Below, one piece after another: positions 1 to 7,059 of a stretch of DNA of 8,907 bases. Under the pieces are notes generated by a model. That model searched no databases. It worked only from the letters and a program-made list of their open reading frames with translations, and was not told the DNA's origin. The stretch covers positions 1 to 8,907 of the forward strand of contig JALOPO010000099.1 in the NCBI GenBank assembly GCA_025453855.1, in the 5' to 3' direction. The first letter of the stretch is position 1, and each line of letters begins with the position of its first letter. A program made the translations under genes and the position numbers. The stretch is from Gemmatimonadaceae bacterium (GTDB lineage Bacteria > Gemmatimonadota > Gemmatimonadetes > Gemmatimonadales > Gemmatimonadaceae).

Positions 1-2
1 CG

Positions 3-2180
3 CACCGCGCAGCCCTCCTCGCGGTCGGTCTCGCGCAGGTCGCGCTCGTGCGCGGCGCGGCGAGCCAGGCGCCGCTCGCGCACGCGACATCGGACCAAGA
101 CGGCGGTGCGGCCGCTCGCGCCGCCATGCGGCCGCCCCCCGCAGCGATCGCCGGCTTCGGCGACACCGTCACGCGCGCCTGTCGCGCCGGTCGCATCGCG
201 CTCGTCCTCCCCGGCGGCGGGGTCAAGGGGATCGCGCACATCGGCGTGATCCAGGTGCTCGACTCGCTCGGCGTGCGCCCCGACCTGGTCGTCGGGACGA
301 GCATGGGCGCGATCGTCGGCGCGCTCTACGCGAGCGGCTACACGGGCATCGAGATCGAGCGGCTCGCGCGCCAGTATCCCGTGGCCAGCGCCGTGGGCCT
401 GCGTGCCCGCTTCCGCGCGCCGCGCGCCCTCGGGACCGCCCCCGCGCTCCTGATCTGGGAGCAGGGCGAGGCGTCGGCGCTCCAGCTGGCGATCGGCGGC
501 GCCGACGAGACGCGCATCAACAACCTGATGTCGGCGCTCATGCTGCGCGGCAACCTCATCGCGCGCGGCGACTTCGACCGCCTCCCGATCCCCTTTCGCG
601 CCGTCGCCGCCGACATCGCCACCGGCCAGAAGGTGGTGCTCGGCCGTGGCGACCTGGCCGAGGCGGTGCGCGCCAGCTTCGCGATCCCGCTCGTCTTCGA
701 GCCGCTGGTCGACGCCACCGGCCAGGTGCTGGTCGACGGCGGCATCGCCGAGAACGTGCCGGTGACCGTCGCGCGCGACGCCGGTGCGCGCTTCGTGATG
801 GTCTCGCAACTCCTCGACACGGCGCGCACGAAGGTCGAACCGACCGGCGGCGCGATCGCCGCGCGGATGATGGGGCTCCTCTTCTCGCAGAATCCGCCGC
901 AGCTGCGCAGCGGCGACATCGAGATCACGAGCGACGTGAGCGGACAGTCGAACCTCGACTTCAGCGACGCCACGATCGACGCGATGCTCGCGCGCGGGCG
1001 TGCGGCCGCGCTGCGCATCGCGCGCGACACGTGCCTGCCGCGCCTCCCCGTGGCGCGCGGCATCGTCCCCCCGGTGGCGCGTCGTCTCGTCGCCCCCGGC
1101 ACCGCCTACGACGGCCGTCTCCTGCTCGACCGCACCCTCGGCGTGCGTGCGCAACGTGCGGTCGAGGTGGACACCGTCATGCGTCGCCTCGACCGCCTCT
1201 CGAATGCGGAGCGCGTGCGCGCCGTCTGGCTCAATCCGCGACCAAGCGGTGATTCGGTGCTCTTCGCGCCGGTGCTCGTGCGCGCGCCGCGACGCGTGCT
1301 CGCCGCGGGGCTCGTCTTCGACAACGACTACGGCGGGCGCGCCTGGTTCGGCGGCGTCGACCGCCGCTTCCTCGCCGATCGCATGGAGGGGTCGATGCGC
1401 GGCACCCTCGGCGTCTTCCGGCAGGACGTGGAGCTCACCGGCTACCGCGCCTACGACAACCTCGAGTACGAGGGGACGCCCTTCGTCTCGCTGCTCTACG
1501 GGCACGAGCAGGTGCGCCGCTTCACCGACCGGGGCGACGAGCTCGCGCGCGGCGACTTTCCCGACATCCGCGAGATCGTGCTGCGTGCCGGCTACGAGTT
1601 CCCGCTCGGGTTGCGGTGGCAGGCGCGGCTCGGTGTCATCGGGCGCCGGTGGAACGACACGCGCGTGACCGACCCGGCCGTCACCACCGCCGGCGCCACG
1701 CTCCACCTGAACGCCACCTGGCCGGCGTGGCAGCGCAACTTCGTCGCCGATGTCGAGGCAACCGGGCGCTTCGTGCGCGCGACCGTCGCCAGCTCGGCGC
1801 TCATCGAGCGCGGGAAGCTCAAGATCACGCCGACCGTGCGCGTCGGGTGGCTCAATCGTGAGGCGCCGCTCCACCTCTGGCTCCCGCTCGGCGAACGCGA
1901 CGGCTTCGCCGGGCTGCGCATCGGCGAGCGGCTCGGCGTGGGGCAGCTCTACATGACCGCCGATGTCGCGCACACGCTCCTCGGCCCGCTCGACGTGGTG
2001 GTCACGCCCATGGCCGGCCAGACCTCGGACGATCCGCGCGCGCCGTTCAGCGGACGTTGGCTCACCGGTGCGCGCCTCGGTGTCGGCGCGGAGACGCCCA
2101 TCGGCCCGTTGCGCGTGCAGTGGGGCCGGAACAGCGTCGCGCGGTCGCTCTGGTTCCTGCGCTTCGGCCGCTGGTTCTGA
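3..2180 (+). CDS. Patatin-like phospholipase with POTRA-like segment and BamA-like barrel (type Vd autotransporter), 5' partial
   Basis: Likely a secreted or surface-displayed lipid acyl hydrolase. Numbering from the in-frame GTG at 48: oxyanion-hole motif GGGVKG at 56-61, nucleophile motif GTSMG with Ser85 at 83-87, and catalytic Asp230 in DGG at 230-232, so the Ser-Asp dyad is complete. The patatin fold runs to about residue 330. Residues ~345-414 look like a single POTRA domain. From ~415 (GLVFDNDYGG) to the end is a strand-rich barrel closing in the aromatic C-terminus FGRWF, typical of outer-membrane proteins. This order matches PlpD-type (type Vd) autotransporters. The frame stays open upstream of GTG 48 to the window edge and encodes HRAALLAVGLAQVALV followed by RGAASQA, a signal-peptide hydrophobic core. 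The true start is therefore upstream of the window and GTG 48 is internal. Family assignment is firm; substrate and surface location are inferred. Confidence 0.9.
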   Translation, partial: HRAALLAVGLAQVALVRGAASQAPLAHATSDQDGGAAARAAMRPPPAAIAGFGDTVTRACRAGRIALVLPGGGVKGIAHIGVIQVLDSLGVRPDLVVGTSMGAIVGALYASGYTGIEIERLARQYPVASAVGLRARFRAPRALGTAPALLIWEQGEASALQLAIGGADETRINNLMSALMLRGNLIARGDFDRLPIPFRAVAADIATGQKVVLGRGDLAEAVRASFAIPLVFEPLVDATGQVLVDGGIAENVPVTVARDAGARFVMVSQLLDTARTKVEPTGGAIAARMMGLLFSQNPPQLRSGDIEITSDVSGQSNLDFSDATIDAMLARGRAAALRIARDTCLPRLPVARGIVPPVARRLVAPGTAYDGRLLLDRTLGVRAQRAVEVDTVMRRLDRLSNAERVRAVWLNPRPSGDSVLFAPVLVRAPRRVLAAGLVFDNDYGGRAWFGGVDRRFLADRMEGSMRGTLGVFRQDVELTGYRAYDNLEYEGTPFVSLLYGHEQVRRFTDRGDELARGDFPDIREIVLRAGYEFPLGLRWQARLGVIGRRWNDTRVTDPAVTTAGATLHLNATWPAWQRNFVADVEATGRFVRATVASSALIERGKLKITPTVRVGWLNREAPLHLWLPLGERDGFAGLRIGERLGVGQLYMTADVAHTLLGPLDVVVTPMAGQTSDDPRAPFSGRWLTGARLGVGAETPIGPLRVQWGRNSVARSLWFLRFGRWF

Positions 2181-2193
2181 CGCGCGCGCAGTC

Positions 2194-2231
2194 AGGCGCC
2201 GTTCAGCTGGCTGGCGGTGCTGTCGGCGCCT
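2194..2231. terminator. Possible stem-loop after the patatin gene
   Basis: A perfect 8-base inverted repeat, AGGCGCCG (2194-2201) and CGGCGCCT (2224-2231), encloses a 22-base loop and begins 13 bases after the patatin stop codon. Its position suits a transcription terminator. No T-run follows (the next bases are TCGGCGACA), so it is not a classic intrinsic terminator, and such repeats also arise by chance in DNA this GC-rich. Confidence 0.3.
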
Positions 2232-2239
2232 TCGGCGAC

Positions 2240-2264
2240 ACATGCATGTCAGGCATGCGTCAGG
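2240..2264. promoter_or_regulatory. Palindrome and helically phased direct repeat upstream of the c-di-GMP gene
   Basis: ACATGCATGT (2240-2249) is a perfect 10-base palindrome. It overlaps the first of two GTCAGG hexamers (2248-2253 and 2259-2264) that start 11 bases apart, about one DNA turn. The cluster lies 66-90 bases before the ATG of the GGDEF-EAL gene, in a locally less GC-rich patch, as an operator or promoter would. I see no convincing -35/-10 pair: the best is GTGAAG at 2264 with GATACC at 2288, which is a poor match. The regulatory role is inference from position and symmetry only. Confidence 0.25.
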
Positions 2265-2329
2265 TGAAGATGCGTGCACCGTCGGTCGATACCTAGGGGA
2301 ACGCCTGAATCGTCGGCCTTTCCCCGCCC

Positions 2330-5011
2330 ATGGCCTTCTCGCTTTCCTATTCCGGCAAGAGCCTCGACGCCAACCTGCGCCTGCGCTTCGCGTGTATCGG
2401 CACGCTCGCGGCGGTGACGGTCGTGGGGGCGCTCGTGATGCCCGGCGTCCCCATCGCGGCGGCGCTGGTGGCGCTCGCGTGGATGGTGGTGCGCGCGCTC
2501 GAGCTCTGGTGGTTCGACCGGGTGCAGCGACGCCTCGCGCCGTATCCCGAGGCGCAGCTCATGGCCTCGCACGTCGGCGACGTGATCGGCGGCACGGCGT
2601 ACGTGTCGCTCATGGGGAGCGGGCTCTGGTTCACGAACACGCTCTACCTCTTCCTCGTCGTCTCCGCCTATGCCGCCCTCGCCCCGCGGCTCGCGCGCCT
2701 GGTCACGCTGATGGGGATCGTGGCCTACGTGACGCTGCTCGCGGTGCAGCTCACCGGGATCACGCCGCCGTCGCCCTTCCTCGGCTACGGCCTGCTGGCG
2801 CGCAGTCCGTGGGTCGCCGCCGCGAGCGCGGTCGCCTTCGTCGTCTTCATGGTGCAGTTCGCGACGGTGATGTCGTTCATCATCGGCGAACTGCGGCGGC
2901 GCACCACGCAGCATCGCGCCGTGCTCGACACCGCCTCCGACATCATCCTCGTGGTCCGCGTCGACGGCACGGTGCGGCAGGGCAATCGCGCCGCCGACGA
3001 GGCGGCGCGCGCGATGGGCACCGACTTCCGCGCCGACGGTCTGGGCGCGCTGGTGGTCGCCGACGACCTCCCGCTCGCCGACGAGATGCTGCAGGCGGCG
3101 GCGCGCGGCGAGCCGCGCACGCTCCTCCTGCGCACGCGTGGCGCGCCCGGCGTACGCTGGGCCGCGGCCACCTTCGCCCCGCTCGGCTCCACGCGGGGGA
3201 TGGGACACGTGCTCGTGATCATGCGCGACGTCACCGAGGAGCGCCGCGTGGCCGAGGCGGTGCGCACCAGCGAGGCACGGCTGCGCGCGGTCTTCGACCA
3301 GGCGGCGGTGGCGATCGCGCTCACCGACCCGCGCGGCGTCTTCGTGGAGGCCAATCGCGCCATCGAGTCGCTGCTCGGCCACCAGGCCCCCGAGCTCATC
3401 GGGCACCCGTGGACGCGCTTCGTCCACGCCGACGACCACGCCGCCACGCGGGAGGCGCTCGTGCGGCTCGAGTCGGGTGAGCAGCAGAGCGCCACCTTCG
3501 AGCAGCGCTTCGTCCGCCGTGACGGCCGCGTCGTCTGGGTGGAGCTCACCGCCTCGCGCGCCGAGTCGCCCGACGGGCGCGCCGGCCTCGTGGTGATGAT
3601 GCAGGACATCACCGAGCGTCGCGCACTCGAGGCGCAGCTCACCTGGCAGGCGTACCACGATCCGCTCACCAACCTCGCCAACCGCACGCTCTTCCGCGAT
3701 CGCGTGGAGCGCGCGCTGGCGGCCGCGCACGACCAGCCGGGGAGCGTGGCGGTGCTCTTCCTCGACCTCGACAACTTCAAGACGGTCAACGACTCGCTCG
3801 GCCATGCCGCCGGCGACCAGCTCCTCTTCGAGGTCGCGCGTCGCCTCCTGCACGCCACGCGCGGCTGCGACATCGTGGCCCGCCTCGGTGGCGACGAGTT
3901 CGCGATCCTGCTCGACCGCGTGCGCACCGCCGGCGAGACGACGATCGTCGCCGAGCGGGTGCTGCATGCGATGCAGGCGCCGGTACTGCTCGAGGGGCGC
4001 GAGGTGATCGTGGGGGCGAGCGTGGGGATCGTGCGCGCCGAGACGCAGCTGGGCGCCGACGAGCTGCTGCGCGATGCCGACGTGGCGATGTACGACGCCA
4101 AGCAGGCCGGCAAGAACCGCTACGCCTGCTTCGAGCCGCGCATGCACGTGCGCGCCGTGGAGCGCATGCGGCTCGAGGCCGACCTGCGTGTGGCGATCGA
4201 CGCCGCCGAGTTCACGCTCGTCTACCAGCCCGTGGTGCGCATCGAGACGGGGCGGCCGGTCACGCTCGAGGCGCTCGTGCGCTGGCGGCATCCCGCCCTC
4301 GGCGCCATCACGCCCGACGTCTTCATCCCCATCGCCGAGGAGACGGGGCTCATCGTCCCGCTCGGCCGCTGGATCCTCGGCGAGGCGTGCCGCACCGCGG
4401 TGCGCTGGAACGCGATGCCCGGGCTGCTCGACCCGATCGGCGTGAGCGTGAACGTGAGCCCACGCCAGCTGGAGGAGCCGTCGATCGTGACCACCGTGCG
4501 CGAGGTGCTGCGCGAGACCGGGCTCGCCCCCTCGCTCCTCACGCTCGAGATCACCGAGACGGGCTTCGTGGGCACCGACGGCGAGATGCCCGCGCGGCTG
4601 CGCGAGCTCAAGGCGCTCGGCGTGTCGCTGGCCATCGACGACTTCGGCACGGGCTACAGCTCGCTCGGCTACATCCAGCACCTCCCGGTCGACGTGATCA
4701 AGATCGACCGCCTCTTCATCGAGGGACTCAAGCGCGGCAGCGGGCACGAAGCCGCCCTCGCGCGCACCATCGTCGGGCTCGGCCAGTCGCTCGGGCTGCG
4801 CACGGTGGCCGAGGGGATCGAGACCGACGCCCAGCGCGCGATCCTCAGCGAGTTCGGCTGCGCGCTCGGCCAGGGCTACCTCTTCGCGCGGCCGCTCGGC
4901 ACCGACGAGATCCTCGCCTGGCTCGTGCGGGCGCTCGAGCTCCCCGACCGGCCGGGCGCCGCAGTACGCCGACGCGGGCGCGCGTCACAGGAGATGGTCG
5001 CCGTCGGCTGA
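2330..5011 (+). CDS. Membrane-bound PAS-PAS-GGDEF-EAL cyclic-di-GMP synthase/phosphodiesterase
   Basis: An 893-residue inner-membrane enzyme predicted to make and/or break cyclic di-GMP. Residues ~20-186 form about six membrane helices with short loops, a MASE-like sensor I cannot assign to a named family. PAS domains follow at ~193-305 and ~313-435, each ending in a D[VI]TE[ER]R motif that leads into a linker helix. The GGDEF domain (~440-600) has DLDNFK at 479-484, canonical GGDEF at 520-524, and an RxxD inhibitory site (RGCD, 511-514) five residues before it. The EAL domain (~612-865) keeps E647 of EAL, N708, E740, the pair D770/D771 in DDFGTGYSS, K791, E828 and Q848, so both activities look possible. 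The frame is closed upstream by TGA at 2306, so ATG 2330 is the first standard start, although it has no Shine-Dalgarno. It may be leaderless. Domain assignment is secure; signal and net activity are unknown. Confidence 0.95.
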   Translation: MAFSLSYSGKSLDANLRLRFACIGTLAAVTVVGALVMPGVPIAAALVALAWMVVRALELWWFDRVQRRLAPYPEAQLMASHVGDVIGGTAYVSLMGSGLWFTNTLYLFLVVSAYAALAPRLARLVTLMGIVAYVTLLAVQLTGITPPSPFLGYGLLARSPWVAAASAVAFVVFMVQFATVMSFIIGELRRRTTQHRAVLDTASDIILVVRVDGTVRQGNRAADEAARAMGTDFRADGLGALVVADDLPLADEMLQAAARGEPRTLLLRTRGAPGVRWAAATFAPLGSTRGMGHVLVIMRDVTEERRVAEAVRTSEARLRAVFDQAAVAIALTDPRGVFVEANRAIESLLGHQAPELIGHPWTRFVHADDHAATREALVRLESGEQQSATFEQRFVRRDGRVVWVELTASRAESPDGRAGLVVMMQDITERRALEAQLTWQAYHDPLTNLANRTLFRDRVERALAAAHDQPGSVAVLFLDLDNFKTVNDSLGHAAGDQLLFEVARRLLHATRGCDIVARLGGDEFAILLDRVRTAGETTIVAERVLHAMQAPVLLEGREVIVGASVGIVRAETQLGADELLRDADVAMYDAKQAGKNRYACFEPRMHVRAVERMRLEADLRVAIDAAEFTLVYQPVVRIETGRPVTLEALVRWRHPALGAITPDVFIPIAEETGLIVPLGRWILGEACRTAVRWNAMPGLLDPIGVSVNVSPRQLEEPSIVTTVREVLRETGLAPSLLTLEITETGFVGTDGEMPARLRELKALGVSLAIDDFGTGYSSLGYIQHLPVDVIKIDRLFIEGLKRGSGHEAALARTIVGLGQSLGLRTVAEGIETDAQRAILSEFGCALGQGYLFARPLGTDEILAWLVRALELPDRPGAAVRRRGRASQEMVAVG

Positions 5012-5026
5012 CGGTGCGCGGTCAGC
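5007..5026. terminator. Short hairpin containing both stop codons of a convergent gene pair
   Basis: GCTGAC (5007-5012) and GTCAGC (5021-5026) form a perfect 6-bp stem with an 8-base loop. The stem can be extended by one G-T wobble. The TGA of the GGDEF-EAL gene lies in the left arm, and the TGA of the opposing membrane gene (TCA on the + strand) lies in the right arm. On the + strand it is followed by TCTT, on the - strand by no T-run. It could be a weak two-way terminator for a convergent pair separated by only 10 bases. Confidence 0.35.
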
Positions 5027-5474
5027 TCTTCGCGACCATGCGCCAGACCGACAGCACGAGCGGCACCGTCGCGAGCCAGCCGACCACCGTCCAGCGTCGA
5101 TAGGCCCGGCGCAGCGCGGCATCGTCGTCGGCCGCGGCCGCCTGCCCGAGCTGCACCTGCGCCGGGATCAGGATCACGAGCCAGAGCAGCGTGCCGCCGA
5201 CGAGCAGGAGGATGCTGTCGCGGATCCACGGCGTGCCGAGGAGCGGGAGCGCGCGCCGCTGCGCCTGCACCACGCCCGTCACCACGAGCACGGTGGGCGT
5301 GATCATCGAGAAGAGGATGTCGGTGACCCAGATCGCGCGGGCGGCGACGGCGAAGTCGGCGGCGCGCGTGCGGGCGCGGAAGACGAGTGCGGCCCAGATC
5401 CCCGTGACGACGACGTTGCCGAGGAAGAGCGTGGCGGCGATCACGTGCAGCGACTTCAGCAGTGCGTCGAGCAT
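5022..5474 (-). CDS. DUF2269-type four-helix integral membrane protein
   Basis: A 150-residue protein of the DUF2269 type, of unknown biochemical function. Features seen: an N-terminal LLKSLHVIAATLFLGNVVVTG helix (about 6-31), matching the family pattern LK.LHV..A..L.GN..VTG; a second helix at ~50-70 with a conserved TGVV; a third at ~86-105 (LLLVGGTLLWLVILIP) followed by an alanine/aspartate loop; a basic RRAYRRW motif at 122-128; and a last helix at ~129-147. The open frame runs far upstream to about 5882, but that part is antisense to the dehydrogenase gene. Met at 5474 is chosen because the family pattern begins there and the length is the usual one. No clear Shine-Dalgarno precedes it. 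It converges on the c-di-GMP gene and diverges from the dehydrogenase gene (121 bp apart). Confidence 0.85.
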   Translation of the reverse strand: MLDALLKSLHVIAATLFLGNVVVTGIWAALVFRARTRAADFAVAARAIWVTDILFSMITPTVLVVTGVVQAQRRALPLLGTPWIRDSILLLVGGTLLWLVILIPAQVQLGQAAAADDDAALRRAYRRWTVVGWLATVPLVLSVWRMVAKS

Positions 5475-5486
5475 GCGCGGATCATA
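5475..5486 (-). promoter_or_regulatory. Possible -10 element very close to the DUF2269 start
   Basis: Reading the minus strand, TATGAT (complement of 5481-5486) is a 5/6 match to the bacterial -10 consensus and is the only AT-rich hexamer in a very GC-rich stretch. It ends 6 bases before the ATG at 5474, so transcription would start at or next to the A of the start codon, giving a leaderless mRNA. This would fit the lack of a Shine-Dalgarno. No good -35 box is visible at 17-19 bases upstream. Inference from one hexamer. Confidence 0.25.
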
Positions 5487-5582
5487 GCGCGCCCGCGCGT
5501 GCGGCACACCGGTTGCCCCGGCAGCCGCTCGCGGGGTGGTGCGGCGATCGACGTCGCACCGGTCGCCCGCGTTCCCCACGCC

Positions 5583-5586
5583 GGAG
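5583..5586 (+). promoter_or_regulatory. Shine-Dalgarno that fixes the dehydrogenase start at 5596
   Basis: GGAG at 5583-5586 lies 9 bases before ATG 5596. The frame is open further upstream to a GTG at 5536, but that adds 20 residues rich in Arg, Ser and Pro (MVRRSTSHRS...) ahead of a clean lipoprotein signal peptide. The downstream ATG is therefore preferred. Confidence 0.55.
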
Positions 5587-5595
5587 CGTACGACG

Positions 5596-7059
5596 ATGCC
5601 GCTCGCGATCCACTCCCCGCGCACCGCGACCATCGCTGCCGTGATCGGCACGGGGCTCCTCGCCTGCAGCGCGGGGCCGCAGGCCGGCCCGGCGCCGCGT
5701 TCGCCGACGCCGCGCAGCGTCCCCGGCGTCGTGCGTGCGGAGACGATCGCACGCGGGCTCGAACATCCGTGGGCGATCGCCTTTCTCCCCGACGGCCGCA
5801 TGCTCGTGACCGAACGTCCCGGCCGGCTGCGCGTCGTGCGCGCCGACGGGACGATCTCGCCACCGGTGACGGGAGTTCCCACGGTCTTCGCACGCGGCCA
5901 GGGGGGACTGCTCGACGTCGCGCTCGCGCCGGACTTCGCGACGTCGCGCCGGATCTACCTCTCGTATGCCGAGCCCGGCGAGAACGGGACTGCCGGCACC
6001 GCCGTCGCGAGCGCGCGCCTCTCGCCCGACGCGCGCACGCTCACCGAGCTGCGCGTGCTCTACCGGCAGCTCCCCAAGGTCGAGGGGCCGAATCACTTCG
6101 GGTCGCGCGTCGTCCCGCACGCCGACGGCACGCTCTTCATCACGCAGGGGGATCGCTTCGACTATCGCGAGCAGGCGCAGCAGCCCGGATCGCTGCTCGG
6201 CAAGGTGGTGCGCATCAATGCCGACGGGACGATCCCGCGCGACAATCCGTTCGTGGGGCGGGCCGGCGTGCGCCCGGAGATCTGGTCGCTCGGCCACCGC
6301 AACGTGCAGGCGGCCACGCTCGACGCGGACGGCAGGCTCTGGACCGTGGAGCACGGCGCGCGCGGCGGCGACGAACTCAATCAGCCGGCGCGCGGTCGCA
6401 ACTACGGCTGGCCGGTGATCAGCTACGGCATCAACTACAGCGGGACGAAGATCGGCGAGGGGACGACGAAGGCCGGCCTCGAGCAGCCCGTCTACTACTG
6501 GGATCCGGTGATCGCCCTCGTCGGCTCGCTGAATCCCGGTGGCGTGGTGCGCCTCGCGCTCCGTGACGGGCGCGTGGTGCAGGAGGAGCGCTACCTCGGC
6601 GAGCTGCGGGCGCGCATCCGCGCCCTCGCGCAAGGGCCGGACGGCTTCGTGTACGCCGTGACCGACGCGCCCGCCGGTGACGTGCTCCGGCTCGTGCCGG
6701 CGGCGCGCAGCGATGCCCGCACGACGGGGGCGGCGACCGGGAGCTCCGCGTCGGCGCGAAACCGCGCCACCACGGTCCGGGACGGGACCGTCGAGTTGCC
6801 ACGCGTCACCGGCGCACGCGCGCGCATGCGCGACGCCTCGGGCCGCGACCTCGGCATCGTCTTCATCGCCGAGCGACGCTCGGTGCTGGAACTGACGGGG
6901 ACGCTCCGCGGCATGCCGCCCGGTCGGTACGCCATGCACCTGCATGCGGTGGGACGCTGCGAGCCGCCGTTCGAGAGCGCCGGTGCCCACTGGAACCCGA
7001 CCGGGCGCAAGCACGGCATGCGCAATCCGCTCACCTCGGCGACCTGCCCGATCTCGTGA
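5596..7059 (+). CDS. PQQ-dependent aldose sugar dehydrogenase (YliI/Asd type) fused to a truncated Cu/Zn superoxide dismutase domain
   Basis: A 487-residue predicted lipoprotein. The signal segment ends in lipobox LLAC (Cys24). Residues ~45-370 are a soluble glucose/sorbosone dehydrogenase beta-propeller that oxidises aldoses with PQQ in the periplasm. Hallmarks are HPWAIAFLPDGRML (57-70), NHFGSR with putative catalytic His167, GDR (185-187), GHRN (233-236), WTVEHGARGGDELN (249-262), NYGWP (269-273) and QGPDGFVYAVTD (346-357). Two oddities appear. GHRNVQA replaces the usual GHRNPQG. After WDPVIA (302-307) the sequence jumps straight to LVGSLNPGG, skipping ~19 residues (the SGMAFY...FP.W segment) present in the family. 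A polar linker (~371-400) has no second signal peptide. A Cu/Zn SOD domain then begins, with Cu ligands His448 and His450, Cys455, His465 and His473. The frame then leaves the SOD sequence at ~478 and ends on a spurious tail SATCPIS. Possibly a decaying gene; fusion plausible, activity doubtful. Confidence 0.8.
   Translation: MPLAIHSPRTATIAAVIGTGLLACSAGPQAGPAPRSPTPRSVPGVVRAETIARGLEHPWAIAFLPDGRMLVTERPGRLRVVRADGTISPPVTGVPTVFARGQGGLLDVALAPDFATSRRIYLSYAEPGENGTAGTAVASARLSPDARTLTELRVLYRQLPKVEGPNHFGSRVVPHADGTLFITQGDRFDYREQAQQPGSLLGKVVRINADGTIPRDNPFVGRAGVRPEIWSLGHRNVQAATLDADGRLWTVEHGARGGDELNQPARGRNYGWPVISYGINYSGTKIGEGTTKAGLEQPVYYWDPVIALVGSLNPGGVVRLALRDGRVVQEERYLGELRARIRALAQGPDGFVYAVTDAPAGDVLRLVPAARSDARTTGAATGSSASARNRATTVRDGTVELPRVTGARARMRDASGRDLGIVFIAERRSVLELTGTLRGMPPGRYAMHLHAVGRCEPPFESAGAHWNPTGRKHGMRNPLTSATCPIS

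Noticed and set aside
1963..3480. Plus-strand 505-codon frame spanning the end of the patatin gene and the start of the c-di-GMP gene
   Set aside because: Its translation is Arg/Ala/Pro-rich with no recognisable fold, and it overlaps two well-supported genes in another frame.
2249..4747. Long minus-strand open frame (832 codons) opposite the c-di-GMP gene
   Set aside because: It is an antisense shadow of a gene with complete PAS, GGDEF and EAL motifs. Its translation is an Arg/His/Glu-rich low-complexity string with no domain or membrane pattern, as expected in very GC-rich DNA.
5475..5882. N-terminal extension of the DUF2269 gene (total 286 codons)
   Set aside because: The extra 136 residues lie antisense to the dehydrogenase signal and propeller, lack membrane segments and are not part of the family; Met at 5474 matches the family start.
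5482..7014. Minus-strand 510-codon frame opposite the dehydrogenase-SOD gene
   Set aside because: Antisense shadow. The opposite strand carries clear PQQ dehydrogenase and SOD motifs.
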